DNA of 64,000 nucleotides from Thiothrix lacustris DSM 21227. GTDB taxonomy: Bacteria > Pseudomonadota > Gammaproteobacteria > Thiotrichales > Thiotrichaceae. Below are positions 9,671 to 17,438 of this stretch, piece by piece; positions within the stretch are counted from its first letter, which is position 1; the number at the start of each line of letters is the position of its first letter. The notes under the pieces were generated by a model. That model made no database searches, was not told where the DNA came from, and was given only the letters and a program-made list of their open reading frames with translations. Location: the NCBI RefSeq assembly GCF_000621325.1, contig NZ_JHYQ01000015.1, positions 1-64,000 of the forward strand, in the 5' to 3' direction. The translations under genes were made by a program, and so were the position numbers.

Positions 9671-10066
9671 TTAGACGGCAACCAGCCCTTTGACCCAGGC
9701 TTCCATCGCTTCGTTAGCGTGCGGCATGGGCGTTTCCAAAAAGCTGATCACGAATTTGTCAGCCATTTCTGCGACACCGATGGAACGCGGGCGGATAGCC
9801 AGCATTTGTGGGGTTGGCAGTTTCTGACCGAAGCAGAAGACCACATCACGGGCATCCAGAATCTCAGGGTTGATTTCACCCTTGTCACCCAGTGCTTTGG
9901 TGTGGGCGTAATGGTCGAACAGCGCGATACGTTGAGCAATCGGGTGCGCATCAATCTTGGCGAGGAAGTAGTCCAGAATGGCATCCATCGTCTTGTGGGC
10001 AATTTCGTCTTTACCGATTTCCAAAGTGTAGATCGGGTATTTTTCCATTAGCATGGTCTGTTTCAT
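9671..10066 (-). CDS. Conserved small cytoplasmic protein of unknown function
   Basis: I do not recognise this 131-residue protein with certainty. It has no signal peptide or membrane segment. It contains a histidine-rich stretch FDHYAHTKAL near residues 50-60, a conserved-looking GQKLPTPQMLAIRPRSIGV segment and a single cysteine in VVFCFGQ. The composition suggests a soluble alpha/beta fold. It is translationally coupled to the SLAC1-like channel gene and lies behind the peroxiredoxin gene, from which it is separated by an intrinsic terminator, so it probably has its own promoter in the 155-base gap. Confidence 0.65.
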   Translation of the reverse strand: MKQTMLMEKYPIYTLEIGKDEIAHKTMDAILDYFLAKIDAHPIAQRIALFDHYAHTKALGDKGEINPEILDARDVVFCFGQKLPTPQMLAIRPRSIGVAEMADKFVISFLETPMPHANEAMEAWVKGLVAV

Positions 10067-10161
10067 AGGTATTTCCTAAAGATTCATAACGTAAGGTAAA
10101 AGTATAAAGACTGTCGGAGGGTAAAGCATTGAGAAATAACAAAGTAAAGTAGTCAAGTATT

Positions 10162-10190
10162 AAAAAAGCCCGCTTTGGGTAAGCGGGCTT
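10162..10190 (-). terminator. Intrinsic terminator after the peroxiredoxin gene
   Basis: A perfect 10-bp stem (AAGCCCGCTT/AAGCGGGCTT) with a five-base loop is followed, on the minus strand, by a run of six T. It lies about 30 bases behind the stop codon of the peroxiredoxin gene at 10223 and has the standard form of a Rho-independent terminator. Confidence 0.9.
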
Positions 10191-10222
10191 GAGTAAGATG
10201 AGTTCAATGTCTCAAGTATAAA

Positions 10223-10870
10223 TTACAAGCTCTTCTTGCAGAAGTACCAGTCAGTGCATTCGTAGCCTTCGTTCATGCGAGCTTCGGCAGCGTCCACATC
10301 CTGTGGTGGCGGAACGATAACCTTGTCACCTGGCTGCCAGCCTTCTGGTGTGGCAATCTTATGTTCATCAGAGGTTTGCAAGGCAGCGACCAGCCGCAAA
10401 AACTCATCAATGGAACGGCCATTGGTCATCGGGTAGTACACCATTGCCCGCATGATGCCATTCGGGTCGATGATAAAAGTCGCACGTACTGCTGAAGTAT
10501 CCCCAGCACCGGGGTGGATCATGCCGTAAGCGCGGGCAACGTTCATGCTCAGGTCTTCAATGATCGGGAAGTTGATCTCAACGCCGAATTTTTCCTTGAT
10601 GTTGCGCACCCATGCGACGTGGCTGTAATAGCTGTCGATGGAAAGACCCAACAGTTCGCAGTTCAGCTTCTGGAAATCCGCATGGCGCTTAGCGAATGCA
10701 GTGAATTCAGTGGTACATACCGGGGTGAAATCCGCCGGATGCGAGAACAGTACTAACCACTTGCCTTTGTAGTCATTCAGATTTTTGACACCGTGCGTGG
10801 TGCGGGCTTCAAAAGCTGGCGCAGGTTCGTTGATACGTGGCATTGAAGGTGTTGTGTTTGTCGTTTCCAT
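10223..10870 (-). CDS. Peroxiredoxin, Prx6-like (AhpC/TSA family)
   Basis: Thiol peroxidase that reduces hydrogen peroxide and organic peroxides, 215 residues. The peroxidatic cysteine is C52 in the motif DFTPVCTTEF. The long C-terminal extension typical of Prx6-type enzymes carries two more cysteines, C205 and C211 in the last eleven residues, which could resolve the sulfenate. I chose the ATG at 10870 because an AAGGAA ribosome site lies about seven bases upstream; a longer in-frame version from 10963 adds 31 non-homologous residues. The gene has its own terminator. Neighbouring sulfur and redox genes fit a role against oxidative or sulfur-radical stress. Confidence 0.9.
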   Translation of the reverse strand: METTNTTPSMPRINEPAPAFEARTTHGVKNLNDYKGKWLVLFSHPADFTPVCTTEFTAFAKRHADFQKLNCELLGLSIDSYYSHVAWVRNIKEKFGVEINFPIIEDLSMNVARAYGMIHPGAGDTSAVRATFIIDPNGIMRAMVYYPMTNGRSIDEFLRLVAALQTSDEHKIATPEGWQPGDKVIVPPPQDVDAAEARMNEGYECTDWYFCKKSL

Positions 10871-11032
10871 GTCTTGTTTCCTTGTTAGTCCAAATGTTTC
10901 AGGTGAAGAATATCCAGTGGCGATGCTCTGGGTTTCAGGCATTTCACTGTTGTTGATAAGCATATTATTAAATACTGATGTTTTTGTAAAATGGAATAAT
11001 TGAATCGATACGATCTATTTTTTGTTTTAATG

Positions 11033-12265
11033 TCAGCCGTTTTCTGGCCGACTGGAAACGTCAGGGTAGGCTTGAGCCGTCTTTTCCCGTGTCAACAACT
11101 TGCTGTTGAGGTTGAACATTGTTATCAAGGTCTGGATCTGTAACACGACCAGCGGAACCAGCAGGAAGAAGTAGGCCAGCGAGTTTTTTGCCAGTAAGCC
11201 AGTGCCCACCAAGCCAATGTGAATGAAGAAGAAGCCCAGCACATAACCCGCTACTCCGGGGCAAATCAGGGCAAAAGAACCAACACTTTTCTCCTTGCCG
11301 AACACATAAGCGCTGAAATAGCCCATTTTATTCATCACCACGTAGCCCAGCAGGGCAAACAGTATTTGTACGCTGATCAGGACACTGAGCAAGCCAAGAC
11401 TCTGAATGGGTTCAATATGCAGGCCAAAATTGTGGTGCATGGCCATCGACAGACGGTAAAGCGCGATTCCGCTGACACTGATGATGGGGATAATGACCCA
11501 CAGCGTCACCGAAGATTCACGATCAATCCCGTATTCCAACATCGCCCGGAAACCCAGGATCAGTTTGGTGGCTGCCAACAGCCCCGCCGTACTGATGAAC
11601 AGCAGTGACAGCATGAAGCCAATCCCGGAAGTCAGCGGAACGGTACTCATCGCGGCGGATGCCGAAAAGCCAACGCCCACCATACCAAAGGCAAAGATCG
11701 CTAGCATCTGGCTCAGGTTATTGTTGCTGGAACAATCAAAATGGCCTGTCACCAACACCCGGCTCATGAAGTCGATAAAAATGCGGGCGGCGTACCAGCC
11801 CACGATACCAAACGCGAGGATGGCGAGCGGGAACAGGTATTCCACGACAGACCACAGCCCCGGTACAAACAGTGCCCCGACGATGAAGCCGACGTTGATG
11901 GTCATGGCCAGCGTCAAGGGAATCGCCATCAATTGCACTTCCGCATTACTGCTCATCAATTTGCGAAAGGCTTCCGTGCGCTTGAAGTACTGGTATTCAC
12001 GGATGTTCCACACCAGCAGGCGCACATGCAGCAGCGCAAGCAGGATGACACCCAACATGGATATGACTACCAATGTCTGCATCACAGGGTTGTTGCCCTG
12101 AAGGATGGCTTGCAGGGTTTCCCATGTCGGTAGCGGCAAACCCTCGTGCGGGGTCATGAACATCAGGTACATGAAGAAGGTAATGACTGCACCACCTGCC
12201 CCTAATGCGGATAGAAAATAGAGAGGGGAATACTCTTCCCCTAATTTACTGCGTAATTTGAACAT
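11033..12265 (-). CDS. Polytopic membrane protein of unknown function (about 10 TM)
   Basis: A 410-residue integral membrane protein. A short basic N-terminus (MFKLRSKLGEEYSPLYFLSA) leads into about ten hydrophobic segments; the loops contain YQYFKRTEAFRKLM and GHFDCSSNNN, and the tail is charged and soluble. The pattern resembles tellurite/anion channel-type proteins only loosely. I have a weak recollection of a family of similar size called TsoY that includes selenoproteins; the stop codon is TGA, but another stop follows two codons later, so no selenocysteine extension is indicated. It is divergent from the secreted thioredoxin-fold gene at 12470, with a 200-base control region between. 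Confidence 0.7.
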   Translation of the reverse strand: MFKLRSKLGEEYSPLYFLSALGAGGAVITFFMYLMFMTPHEGLPLPTWETLQAILQGNNPVMQTLVVISMLGVILLALLHVRLLVWNIREYQYFKRTEAFRKLMSSNAEVQLMAIPLTLAMTINVGFIVGALFVPGLWSVVEYLFPLAILAFGIVGWYAARIFIDFMSRVLVTGHFDCSSNNNLSQMLAIFAFGMVGVGFSASAAMSTVPLTSGIGFMLSLLFISTAGLLAATKLILGFRAMLEYGIDRESSVTLWVIIPIISVSGIALYRLSMAMHHNFGLHIEPIQSLGLLSVLISVQILFALLGYVVMNKMGYFSAYVFGKEKSVGSFALICPGVAGYVLGFFFIHIGLVGTGLLAKNSLAYFFLLVPLVVLQIQTLITMFNLNSKLLTREKTAQAYPDVSSRPENG

Positions 12266-12376
12266 GTCTATGTTCTCCAGTCACAAAATCAAAGATGTGG
12301 GAATAATAATTTTTTCCAATCGACGTTGTTTTGTAAAATCGCAAAACTACCCATGAATAGGCAACAAAAGCGTGAA

Positions 12377-12399
12377 TTTTTAAAAAATATCAAAGCAAT
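12377..12399 (+). promoter_or_regulatory. AT-rich motif shared with the bd-like operon leader
   Basis: The stretch containing TTTAAAAAATATCAAAG followed by CAAT recurs almost identically at 20525-20545, with one extra A and one C/T difference. Both copies lie on the plus strand, 70-90 bases before a start codon. A shared operator or an upstream promoter element is the simplest reading; no known regulator site is recognised. Confidence 0.5.
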
Positions 12400-12438
12400 A
12401 CAGTCGGATAAGCCCCATGCTTGCTGCTTATCCACTGT
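12400..12438 (+). promoter_or_regulatory. Hairpin or operator upstream of the 12470 gene
   Basis: An inverted repeat of 13 pairs (ACAGT and GGATAAGC on the left; GCTTATCC and ACTGT on the right) has a 12-base loop and one bulged C. It starts directly after the AT-rich shared motif and ends 31 bases before the start codon. It could be a leader stem-loop or a DNA operator; there is no T-run, so it is not a terminator. Confidence 0.55.
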
Positions 12439-12469
12439 TAATGTTAATCCTTAGATTTTAGAGGTTTTT

Positions 12470-12937
12470 ATGTTGAAGAAATTATTATTAGTGGCACTGC
12501 TGTGCCTTGGCATGAATAGCGGCGTGTTCGCGGCAGAATTGCAGGTGGGTGATAGTCTGCCCACGATTACGCTGAAAGATCAGCACGATAAAGCGGTCAC
12601 GGTCGCCGCCGATGTGCAGACCTTGTTATTTACGATTGAAAAGCCTGCGTCTGATTTGGTGAATACTTACCTGCTTAAACAGGACAAGGCTTTTCTCGAC
12701 ACTAAAAAAGCCTATTTCCTGGCTGACATCAGCGGGATGCCGAGCATGATCACCCAAATGTTTGCCATTCCCAAAATGCAGGAACGTCCTTACAGTATTT
12801 TGCTGGCGCATGACGCTCTGGACACGGCCTTCATGCCGCGCCAGAAGGATCACGTTACCTTACTGAAAGTGAAAGCAGGCAAGGTCGAGAAAATTCTGTT
12901 CGTTAATGATGAAGCCACGTTGGCACAGAACTTTTGA
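12470..12937 (+). CDS. Secreted thioredoxin-fold protein lacking CxxC
   Basis: A 155-residue exported protein: a clear signal peptide (cleavage after VFAA, near residue 22), then a start typical of AhpC/YtfJ-like thioredoxin folds (LQVGDSLPTITLKDQ). No cysteine remains in the mature part, so it cannot act as a thiol oxidoreductase. Function is unknown; a chaperone or binding role is possible. An AGAGG ribosome site precedes the ATG. It lies upstream of the Mo-enzyme operon but is separated from it by 175 bases that hold an FNR-like dyad, so it is probably a separate transcript. Confidence 0.7.
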   Translation: MLKKLLLVALLCLGMNSGVFAAELQVGDSLPTITLKDQHDKAVTVAADVQTLLFTIEKPASDLVNTYLLKQDKAFLDTKKAYFLADISGMPSMITQMFAIPKMQERPYSILLAHDALDTAFMPRQKDHVTLLKVKAGKVEKILFVNDEATLAQNF

Positions 12938-12997
12938 GTGTTTAATGAAGCTGGCTATGGTGATGATCGTCATTTTTCTCAGACAACCATGATTTAT

Positions 12998-13010
12998 TTG
13001 ACTTAAGTCA
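12998..13010. promoter_or_regulatory. Candidate FNR/CRP-family site upstream of phsA
   Basis: TTGACTTAAGTCA contains a perfect 12-bp palindrome and resembles the FNR consensus TTGAT-N4-ATCAA with C and G in the inner positions. It lies about 100 bases before the phsA start; a second small palindrome TTGATCAA follows at 13036-13043. An FNR-family gene occurs at 29118 in this window. Confidence 0.5.
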
Positions 13011-13112
13011 GGTTAATTAGATGCCGTGTTTGAAGTTGATCAAAGTGCTGGGGTTTGCATCCGCGCAGAATAGCGATATTACAACCGCTAAACAGTTCGC
13101 TAGGAGTAAATC

Positions 13113-15413
13113 GTGCATAACCCTGACAAGCCGGGTAGTGTTTCGCGCCGTGGTTTTTTGAAAAGCATGGCGGGCGCTACCGCATTATCTGCCGCTGCCC
13201 TCACCACTGATGCGCAAGCACGCATTAACGCACCCCATGACCTCGAAACCCTGAAAGATTACGAGGAACATTGGGGTTTCTGCGACATGTGCTACTGGCG
13301 CTGCGGGCTGAAAGTACGTTCCCGCGACGGCAAAGCCTTCAAGATCGACGGTAACCCGGAGCACCCGCTCAATCGCGGCGTCGTGTGTGGCAAGGGTAAT
13401 GCCGGTATTCAGGTGGCATTTGCCCCCAACCGTCTCAAACAACCGCAGGAACGTGTCGGTGCTCGCGGCGACAACAACTGGCGACCGATTCCGTGGGACG
13501 AAGCACTCGACAAAGTGGCGCACGAGCTCAATAAGGTCAAGGAAAAATACGGCCCGCAGGCGCTGGTGATGATCGGTCACGGCACGTGGGAAAAGCCTTA
13601 TCACCGCCTTTCCCACGCCTTCGGCACACCCAATACCACCAGCCCGGTTTTTGGCCTGTGCTGTGGGCCGCGTGGTGTTTCCAATACGGTCATTACCGGG
13701 CGCAACCTGACCGGCAACGAAACCATTGATCTGGAAAACTGCAAATACTTCCTGATGATGGGGCGCAACGTCACCGAATCGCTGCACAACGGCGAAACCC
13801 TCGGCTGGATCGACGGGGTGGCCAATGGCGCGAAAGTGGTTTATGCCGACCCGCGTTACACCGTGACCGCCTCCAAGGCTGACGAATGGCTGGCTATTCG
13901 CCCACTGACCGACCACGCTTTCCTGCTGGCGCTGATTCATACCGTCATTAAAGGTGAACTGTACGACAAGCAGTTTGTTGCCGAATACGTTGACGGGCTG
14001 GATGAACTGACCGCTAGGGTCGAGAAATACACCCCGGAATGGCAGGAAGAAATCACCACCATCCCGGCAGAAACCGTGCGCCGCATTGCCCTGGAAATGG
14101 CGCAGAAAGCCCCCGCCGTCTTCGTCTACAGCCCGCGCCGTCTTACCCGCAGCGCTAACGATCTCGGCACTGGCATGAGTATCACCATCCTCAACACGCT
14201 GTTCGGGGTGTGGGATCGCAAGGGCGGCATTTTCACCCCGCAAACCATCAAAGTGCCGGAAATTGATCTGCCGGAATTCCCGCACGCCCACGTAGCTCGC
14301 AGCGAAACCGGCGGCGATTTCGATTTTGCACAAAACCCCTTCGCTACCGATGAAGAAGGCAAGGTGCAACGCGCCGACGGTGCAGGTGTACAAGGCCGTT
14401 GGCCACTCGCCAACCCGCAATACGGCCTTACCAACGAAATGTGGCGGGCGATGGCGGAGCAAGACCCGTATCCGTTGAAAGCCTTGCTGACCGCAGGCGG
14501 CAACGGTTTCACCAACAGCACCGACTACGACACCGTGCGCAAAGCGCTGATGAACATGGATTTTTACGTCGCCGCTGACGTAATGCCCAACGAAATGAAC
14601 AGCTACGCCGACATCCTGCTGCCGGAAGCCAGCTATCTGGAGCGCTACGATGACCTGCAAATTGGCGGCGCACGCGAAGGTTTCATTGCCCTGCGCGAAC
14701 CGGCGATGCAGCCGTTGCACGGCACCAAAGGTTCGTGGGACATCTGCAAGGAACTCTCCAAACGCATGGGTCTGGAAGCCTATTTCCCACACGAAACCGT
14801 CGCCGACATGCTGGATGACCGCCTGAAAAAAGCCGGGTATTCGCTGGCTGAACTGAAGGAAAAAGGCATCATCAAAAAACCTGCTGACCCGGCCATCAAC
14901 TTCCCGCGTGAAAACGGCGGTAAGTCAGTCTTCCCAACCCCAAGCGGCAAGGTCGAGCTGATTCCCAGCCAGTTGAAAGCCTTGGGCATGGAAGACGCGA
15001 TTGAGTGGGAGGAGCAGCCACGCCCTCAAGAGGGGCAGTTCCATTTCACTTTCGGGCGGGTCGGCTACCACACCCATGCGCGTACTCAGGACAATATCTG
15101 GCTAAACTATTTCATGCCGGAAAACGTGTTGTGGATACACCCCGAGGCGGCTGAAAAACTCGGCATTTCCAACGGCGACATGGTGGATGTGCAGGACACC
15201 AAAGGGCGCGGCGGCAAGATCAAGGCTAAGGTCACGCCCCGCATCCGCCCGGATACGGTGTTCACGGTGCACGGTTTTGGTCACTGGGACAAGCGCATGA
15301 CCACGGCGGTCGGTAAAGGCTTGTCAGATTCATTGCTGGCTTCTGATACCCGCGAAAAACACATTGGTAGCATTTCCATGGGCACATCCATGGTCACGCT
15401 CAGCAAGGCATAA
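13113..15413 (+). CDS. phsA: Tat-exported molybdopterin oxidoreductase (PhsA/PsrA-like)
   Basis: Catalytic subunit of a periplasmic bis-MGD molybdoenzyme of the thiosulfate/polysulfide reductase branch, 766 residues against 758 for Salmonella PhsA. The N-terminus has the twin-arginine motif SRRGFLK (residues 11-17). Cysteines at 57, 60, 64 and 92 bind the [4Fe-4S] cluster. A CC pair in FGLCCGPRG (183-184) lies where the Mo ligand is expected, so the ligand is probably cysteine. The C-terminal cofactor-binding domain is complete (from about 640). The start GTG follows a GGAG site. It heads a three-gene operon. Substrate (thiosulfate, polysulfide, sulfur or another oxyanion) and direction cannot be read from sequence. 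Confidence 0.85.
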   Translation: MHNPDKPGSVSRRGFLKSMAGATALSAAALTTDAQARINAPHDLETLKDYEEHWGFCDMCYWRCGLKVRSRDGKAFKIDGNPEHPLNRGVVCGKGNAGIQVAFAPNRLKQPQERVGARGDNNWRPIPWDEALDKVAHELNKVKEKYGPQALVMIGHGTWEKPYHRLSHAFGTPNTTSPVFGLCCGPRGVSNTVITGRNLTGNETIDLENCKYFLMMGRNVTESLHNGETLGWIDGVANGAKVVYADPRYTVTASKADEWLAIRPLTDHAFLLALIHTVIKGELYDKQFVAEYVDGLDELTARVEKYTPEWQEEITTIPAETVRRIALEMAQKAPAVFVYSPRRLTRSANDLGTGMSITILNTLFGVWDRKGGIFTPQTIKVPEIDLPEFPHAHVARSETGGDFDFAQNPFATDEEGKVQRADGAGVQGRWPLANPQYGLTNEMWRAMAEQDPYPLKALLTAGGNGFTNSTDYDTVRKALMNMDFYVAADVMPNEMNSYADILLPEASYLERYDDLQIGGAREGFIALREPAMQPLHGTKGSWDICKELSKRMGLEAYFPHETVADMLDDRLKKAGYSLAELKEKGIIKKPADPAINFPRENGGKSVFPTPSGKVELIPSQLKALGMEDAIEWEEQPRPQEGQFHFTFGRVGYHTHARTQDNIWLNYFMPENVLWIHPEAAEKLGISNGDMVDVQDTKGRGGKIKAKVTPRIRPDTVFTVHGFGHWDKRMTTAVGKGLSDSLLASDTREKHIGSISMGTSMVTLSKA

Positions 15414-15424
15414 GGAGAAATATC

Positions 15425-16174
15425 ATGGTTGCGAAATATGTCATGCTGGCGGATACCACCCGCTGTATCGACTGCAAGGCGTGCGAAGTCGCCTGCCGTG
15501 CCGAGTGGGATACCCCGCTGGGCTATTCCCGCGATTGGGTCAAACAGGTCGAATACCTGAACGATAAAGGGATGCCAGAATTACAGGTTTTTCCCGGACG
15601 TTGCCAGCATTGTGACGACCCGCCTTGCGTCGAGGTTTGCCCCTCCGGCGCGTCGTGGAAACGTGAAGACGGCATTGTGCTGGTGGACGACAGCACTTGT
15701 TCCGGGTGCGAGTTGTGCGTTCCGGCTTGCCCGTATGATGCCCGTTGGTTAAACCCTGTGACTAACACCATCAGCAAATGCACTTTCTGTCAGCCGCGTA
15801 TCGACAAGGGTTTGCAGCCTGCTTGCGTGCAGACCTGTGTGGGTCATGCACTGATTTTTGGCGATGCCAATGATCCGAATTCCGAGGTTTCCAAGCTGTT
15901 GCAGGAAAAGGAATGGCAGCGTTTGGTGACGGAGGAGGTCAACATCGGCCCCAACCATTATTACTACACCGCTGGCAAGGCGATTCCCGCCGACGTGATG
16001 CCGAAACTGAAAGAGCGTCATCTGGCGGGCAAGGCGATTGAAAACATTGTGAATCCGCTCGGTACGATCGGTATCGGCGGGATGATGGCGGTATTCCTTG
16101 GCGCAGGTATCAAGAAACTGGTCGACCGCCGCAAAGATGTGAGTGCAAAGGAGAGTAGCCATGAACAGCACTAA
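15425..16174 (+). CDS. phsB: Four-cluster ferredoxin subunit with C-terminal anchor (PhsB/PsrB-like)
   Basis: Electron-transfer subunit that links the Mo subunit to the membrane cytochrome, 249 residues. Sixteen cysteines in four groups bind four [4Fe-4S] clusters: CIDCKACEVAC, CQHCDDPPCVEVC, CSGCELCVPAC and the split CTFC...CVQTC set. PhsB is shorter (about 190); here the C-terminus adds a hydrophobic segment (about 205-225, IGIGGMMAVFLGAGI) and a basic tail, like the anchor helix of FdnH/FdoH-type subunits. An AAGGAG site precedes the ATG, 11 bases behind phsA. Its end overlaps the next gene by 14 bases. Confidence 0.88.
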   Translation: MVAKYVMLADTTRCIDCKACEVACRAEWDTPLGYSRDWVKQVEYLNDKGMPELQVFPGRCQHCDDPPCVEVCPSGASWKREDGIVLVDDSTCSGCELCVPACPYDARWLNPVTNTISKCTFCQPRIDKGLQPACVQTCVGHALIFGDANDPNSEVSKLLQEKEWQRLVTEEVNIGPNHYYYTAGKAIPADVMPKLKERHLAGKAIENIVNPLGTIGIGGMMAVFLGAGIKKLVDRRKDVSAKESSHEQH

Positions 16175-16886
16175 ACCGACCATCAAGGTTCGCACCAAAG
16201 ATGTGATTTTCATCCACTGGTTCAACGCTTTTTTCTGGCTGGCGCTGGTGCTGACCGGGTTTGGGATTATCTCCGGTGATTTTGTGCGGCTGGCTCCGGC
16301 GTTCTGGCCGACGTTCATGCAAAACCTGTTGGGTGGCAATGACAATCTGGCCTTGATGCACGCGATTGGCGGCATTGTCTGGTCAGGGGTGATTGCACTC
16401 TATGCGCTGCTGAATTTCAAGCGGGTGGTGCTGCCCTTCCTGAAAAACGTGCTGGTGCTGACGCCGAAAGCGGCCATTGCGGATCTGAGTTCCATGACCA
16501 TTACGCTGGCGCATTTGTTTGGCTTGTTGAAGAACAAATCCGTGCCGCCGCAGGGGCGTTACAATGGGGCGCAGCGGCTGTTGGGGACGATGATTATTGC
16601 CTGTTCGGTGGGGATTGCTGTGACCGGGTTGTATCTGTTCTTTGCGCCGATGCTGTTTGAGTTTTCGAGTTCAGCACTGTTTGGGCTGGCGTTCCGCTGG
16701 GCATTGGTGATCCATGTGGCGGCGGTGCTGCTGGTGTTGTTGGGGCTGGTGGCGCATATTTATTTCGCCGTGGTGGAGGAGCCGGAGTCGTTAGAAACGA
16801 TGAAGTCGGGTGAGGCGGAAGTGGCTTTCATCAAGCATCATAATCCGTTGTGGTATGCGGAGTTGCAGCGCGAAGGGAAGGTCTGA
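16161..16886 (+). CDS. phsC: Membrane cytochrome b subunit (PhsC/FdnI-like)
   Basis: Diheme cytochrome b anchor that exchanges electrons with the quinone pool, 241 residues with four main hydrophobic helices. Likely heme ligands are histidines in the first helix (FIHWFNAFFW, H19), in ALMHAIGGIV, and in the last helix (VIHVAAVL and VAHIYF). The pattern is that of formate dehydrogenase gamma and thiosulfate reductase cytochrome b subunits, not of NrfD-type anchors as in SoeC or PsrC. I chose the ATG at 16161 with AAGGAG ahead of it; an upstream TTG at 16143 is less likely. Overlap with phsB suggests coupled translation. Confidence 0.87.
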   Translation: MNSTKPTIKVRTKDVIFIHWFNAFFWLALVLTGFGIISGDFVRLAPAFWPTFMQNLLGGNDNLALMHAIGGIVWSGVIALYALLNFKRVVLPFLKNVLVLTPKAAIADLSSMTITLAHLFGLLKNKSVPPQGRYNGAQRLLGTMIIACSVGIAVTGLYLFFAPMLFEFSSSALFGLAFRWALVIHVAAVLLVLLGLVAHIYFAVVEEPESLETMKSGEAEVAFIKHHNPLWYAELQREGKV

Positions 16887-16912
16887 ACCGGGATTTTTCG
16901 GGTTTTTGGGAT

Positions 16913-16947
16913 TAGCCTGATTGGAGTGGTGGGCTTCGATCAGGCTA
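16913..16947. terminator. Inverted repeat between phsC and the MOSC gene
   Basis: A perfect 9-bp repeat (TAGCCTGAT/ATCAGGCTA) with a 17-base loop lies between the convergent phsC and MOSC genes; its right arm includes the MOSC stop codon. There is no T-run, so a terminator role is only plausible. Confidence 0.4.
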
Positions 16948-17437
16948 TTGATGGCTTGTCTGCTTCAATAATAAGTTCATCACCCACCGTGATAATCCCA
17001 CTCTCCAGCACCCGCAAACACACCCCACTATTCAAGCCCATTGCCTTGGTCATGTTTTCCCCGGTCAATTGGTTGATATAGCCGCAGGGTGGGCGCGGTT
17101 TGTGGTACTCAAACAGGGCGGAGCCAATCCGAAAACGCTTGCCGCGCAACGTATTGGTTTTCAAACCGGAAACCACCAGATTACGCCGATGCTCGCCGTT
17201 TTCCAGTGGAACCGGCAGGCGCTTGCGAGTTTGGTGCAGGTCGTGTTCTGAAATCAGCGTGACCTGACAGCTTTCTACCGGATGCCAGTAACCTTTGCCC
17301 GCGTGGTAACGGTCGCCCACCAAGCCCTTGCCCAGCTCAGCACTGGCAGACTCAACCGCCAATATTTCCCCGCCACCCTGAGCCGTAAGGTAGATATGCG
17401 TCAGGTGCGGAGTAGGGCGGCGAAAAAAGGGAAACAT
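16940..17437 (-). CDS. MOSC domain protein
   Basis: A 165-residue MOSC (Mo-cofactor sulfurase C-terminal) domain protein. Typical features are the GLVGDRYH stretch near residue 40, EHRRNLVVSG near 82-91 and the conserved cysteine C118 in RPPCGYI. MOSC proteins are thought to bind sulfur-carrier cysteines and act around molybdenum cofactor or sulfur transfer. The position next to the Mo-enzyme operon, though convergent, suggests a link to that enzyme; this is inference. It follows the hydrolase-peroxiredoxin gene by one base, so it is probably the last gene of the leftward operon starting with the Rieske gene. Confidence 0.88.
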   Translation of the reverse strand: MFPFFRRPTPHLTHIYLTAQGGGEILAVESASAELGKGLVGDRYHAGKGYWHPVESCQVTLISEHDLHQTRKRLPVPLENGEHRRNLVVSGLKTNTLRGKRFRIGSALFEYHKPRPPCGYINQLTGENMTKAMGLNSGVCLRVLESGIITVGDELIIEADKPSIA

Positions 17438-17438
17438 C

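Noticed and set aside
11033-11050. TGA end of the polytopic protein as a possible selenocysteine codon
   Set aside because: A TAA follows two codons later and no downstream coding sequence or SECIS-like hairpin is seen.
13185-14792. 535-codon open frame on the minus strand across phsA
   Set aside because: It lies entirely antisense to a gene with complete family motifs; the translated product has no domain, and its length follows from the G+C-rich codon use of phsA.
16888-16906. CGGGATTTTTCGGG behind phsC as a terminator
   Set aside because: The pairing is only three to four bases; the stronger repeat at 16913-16947 is listed.
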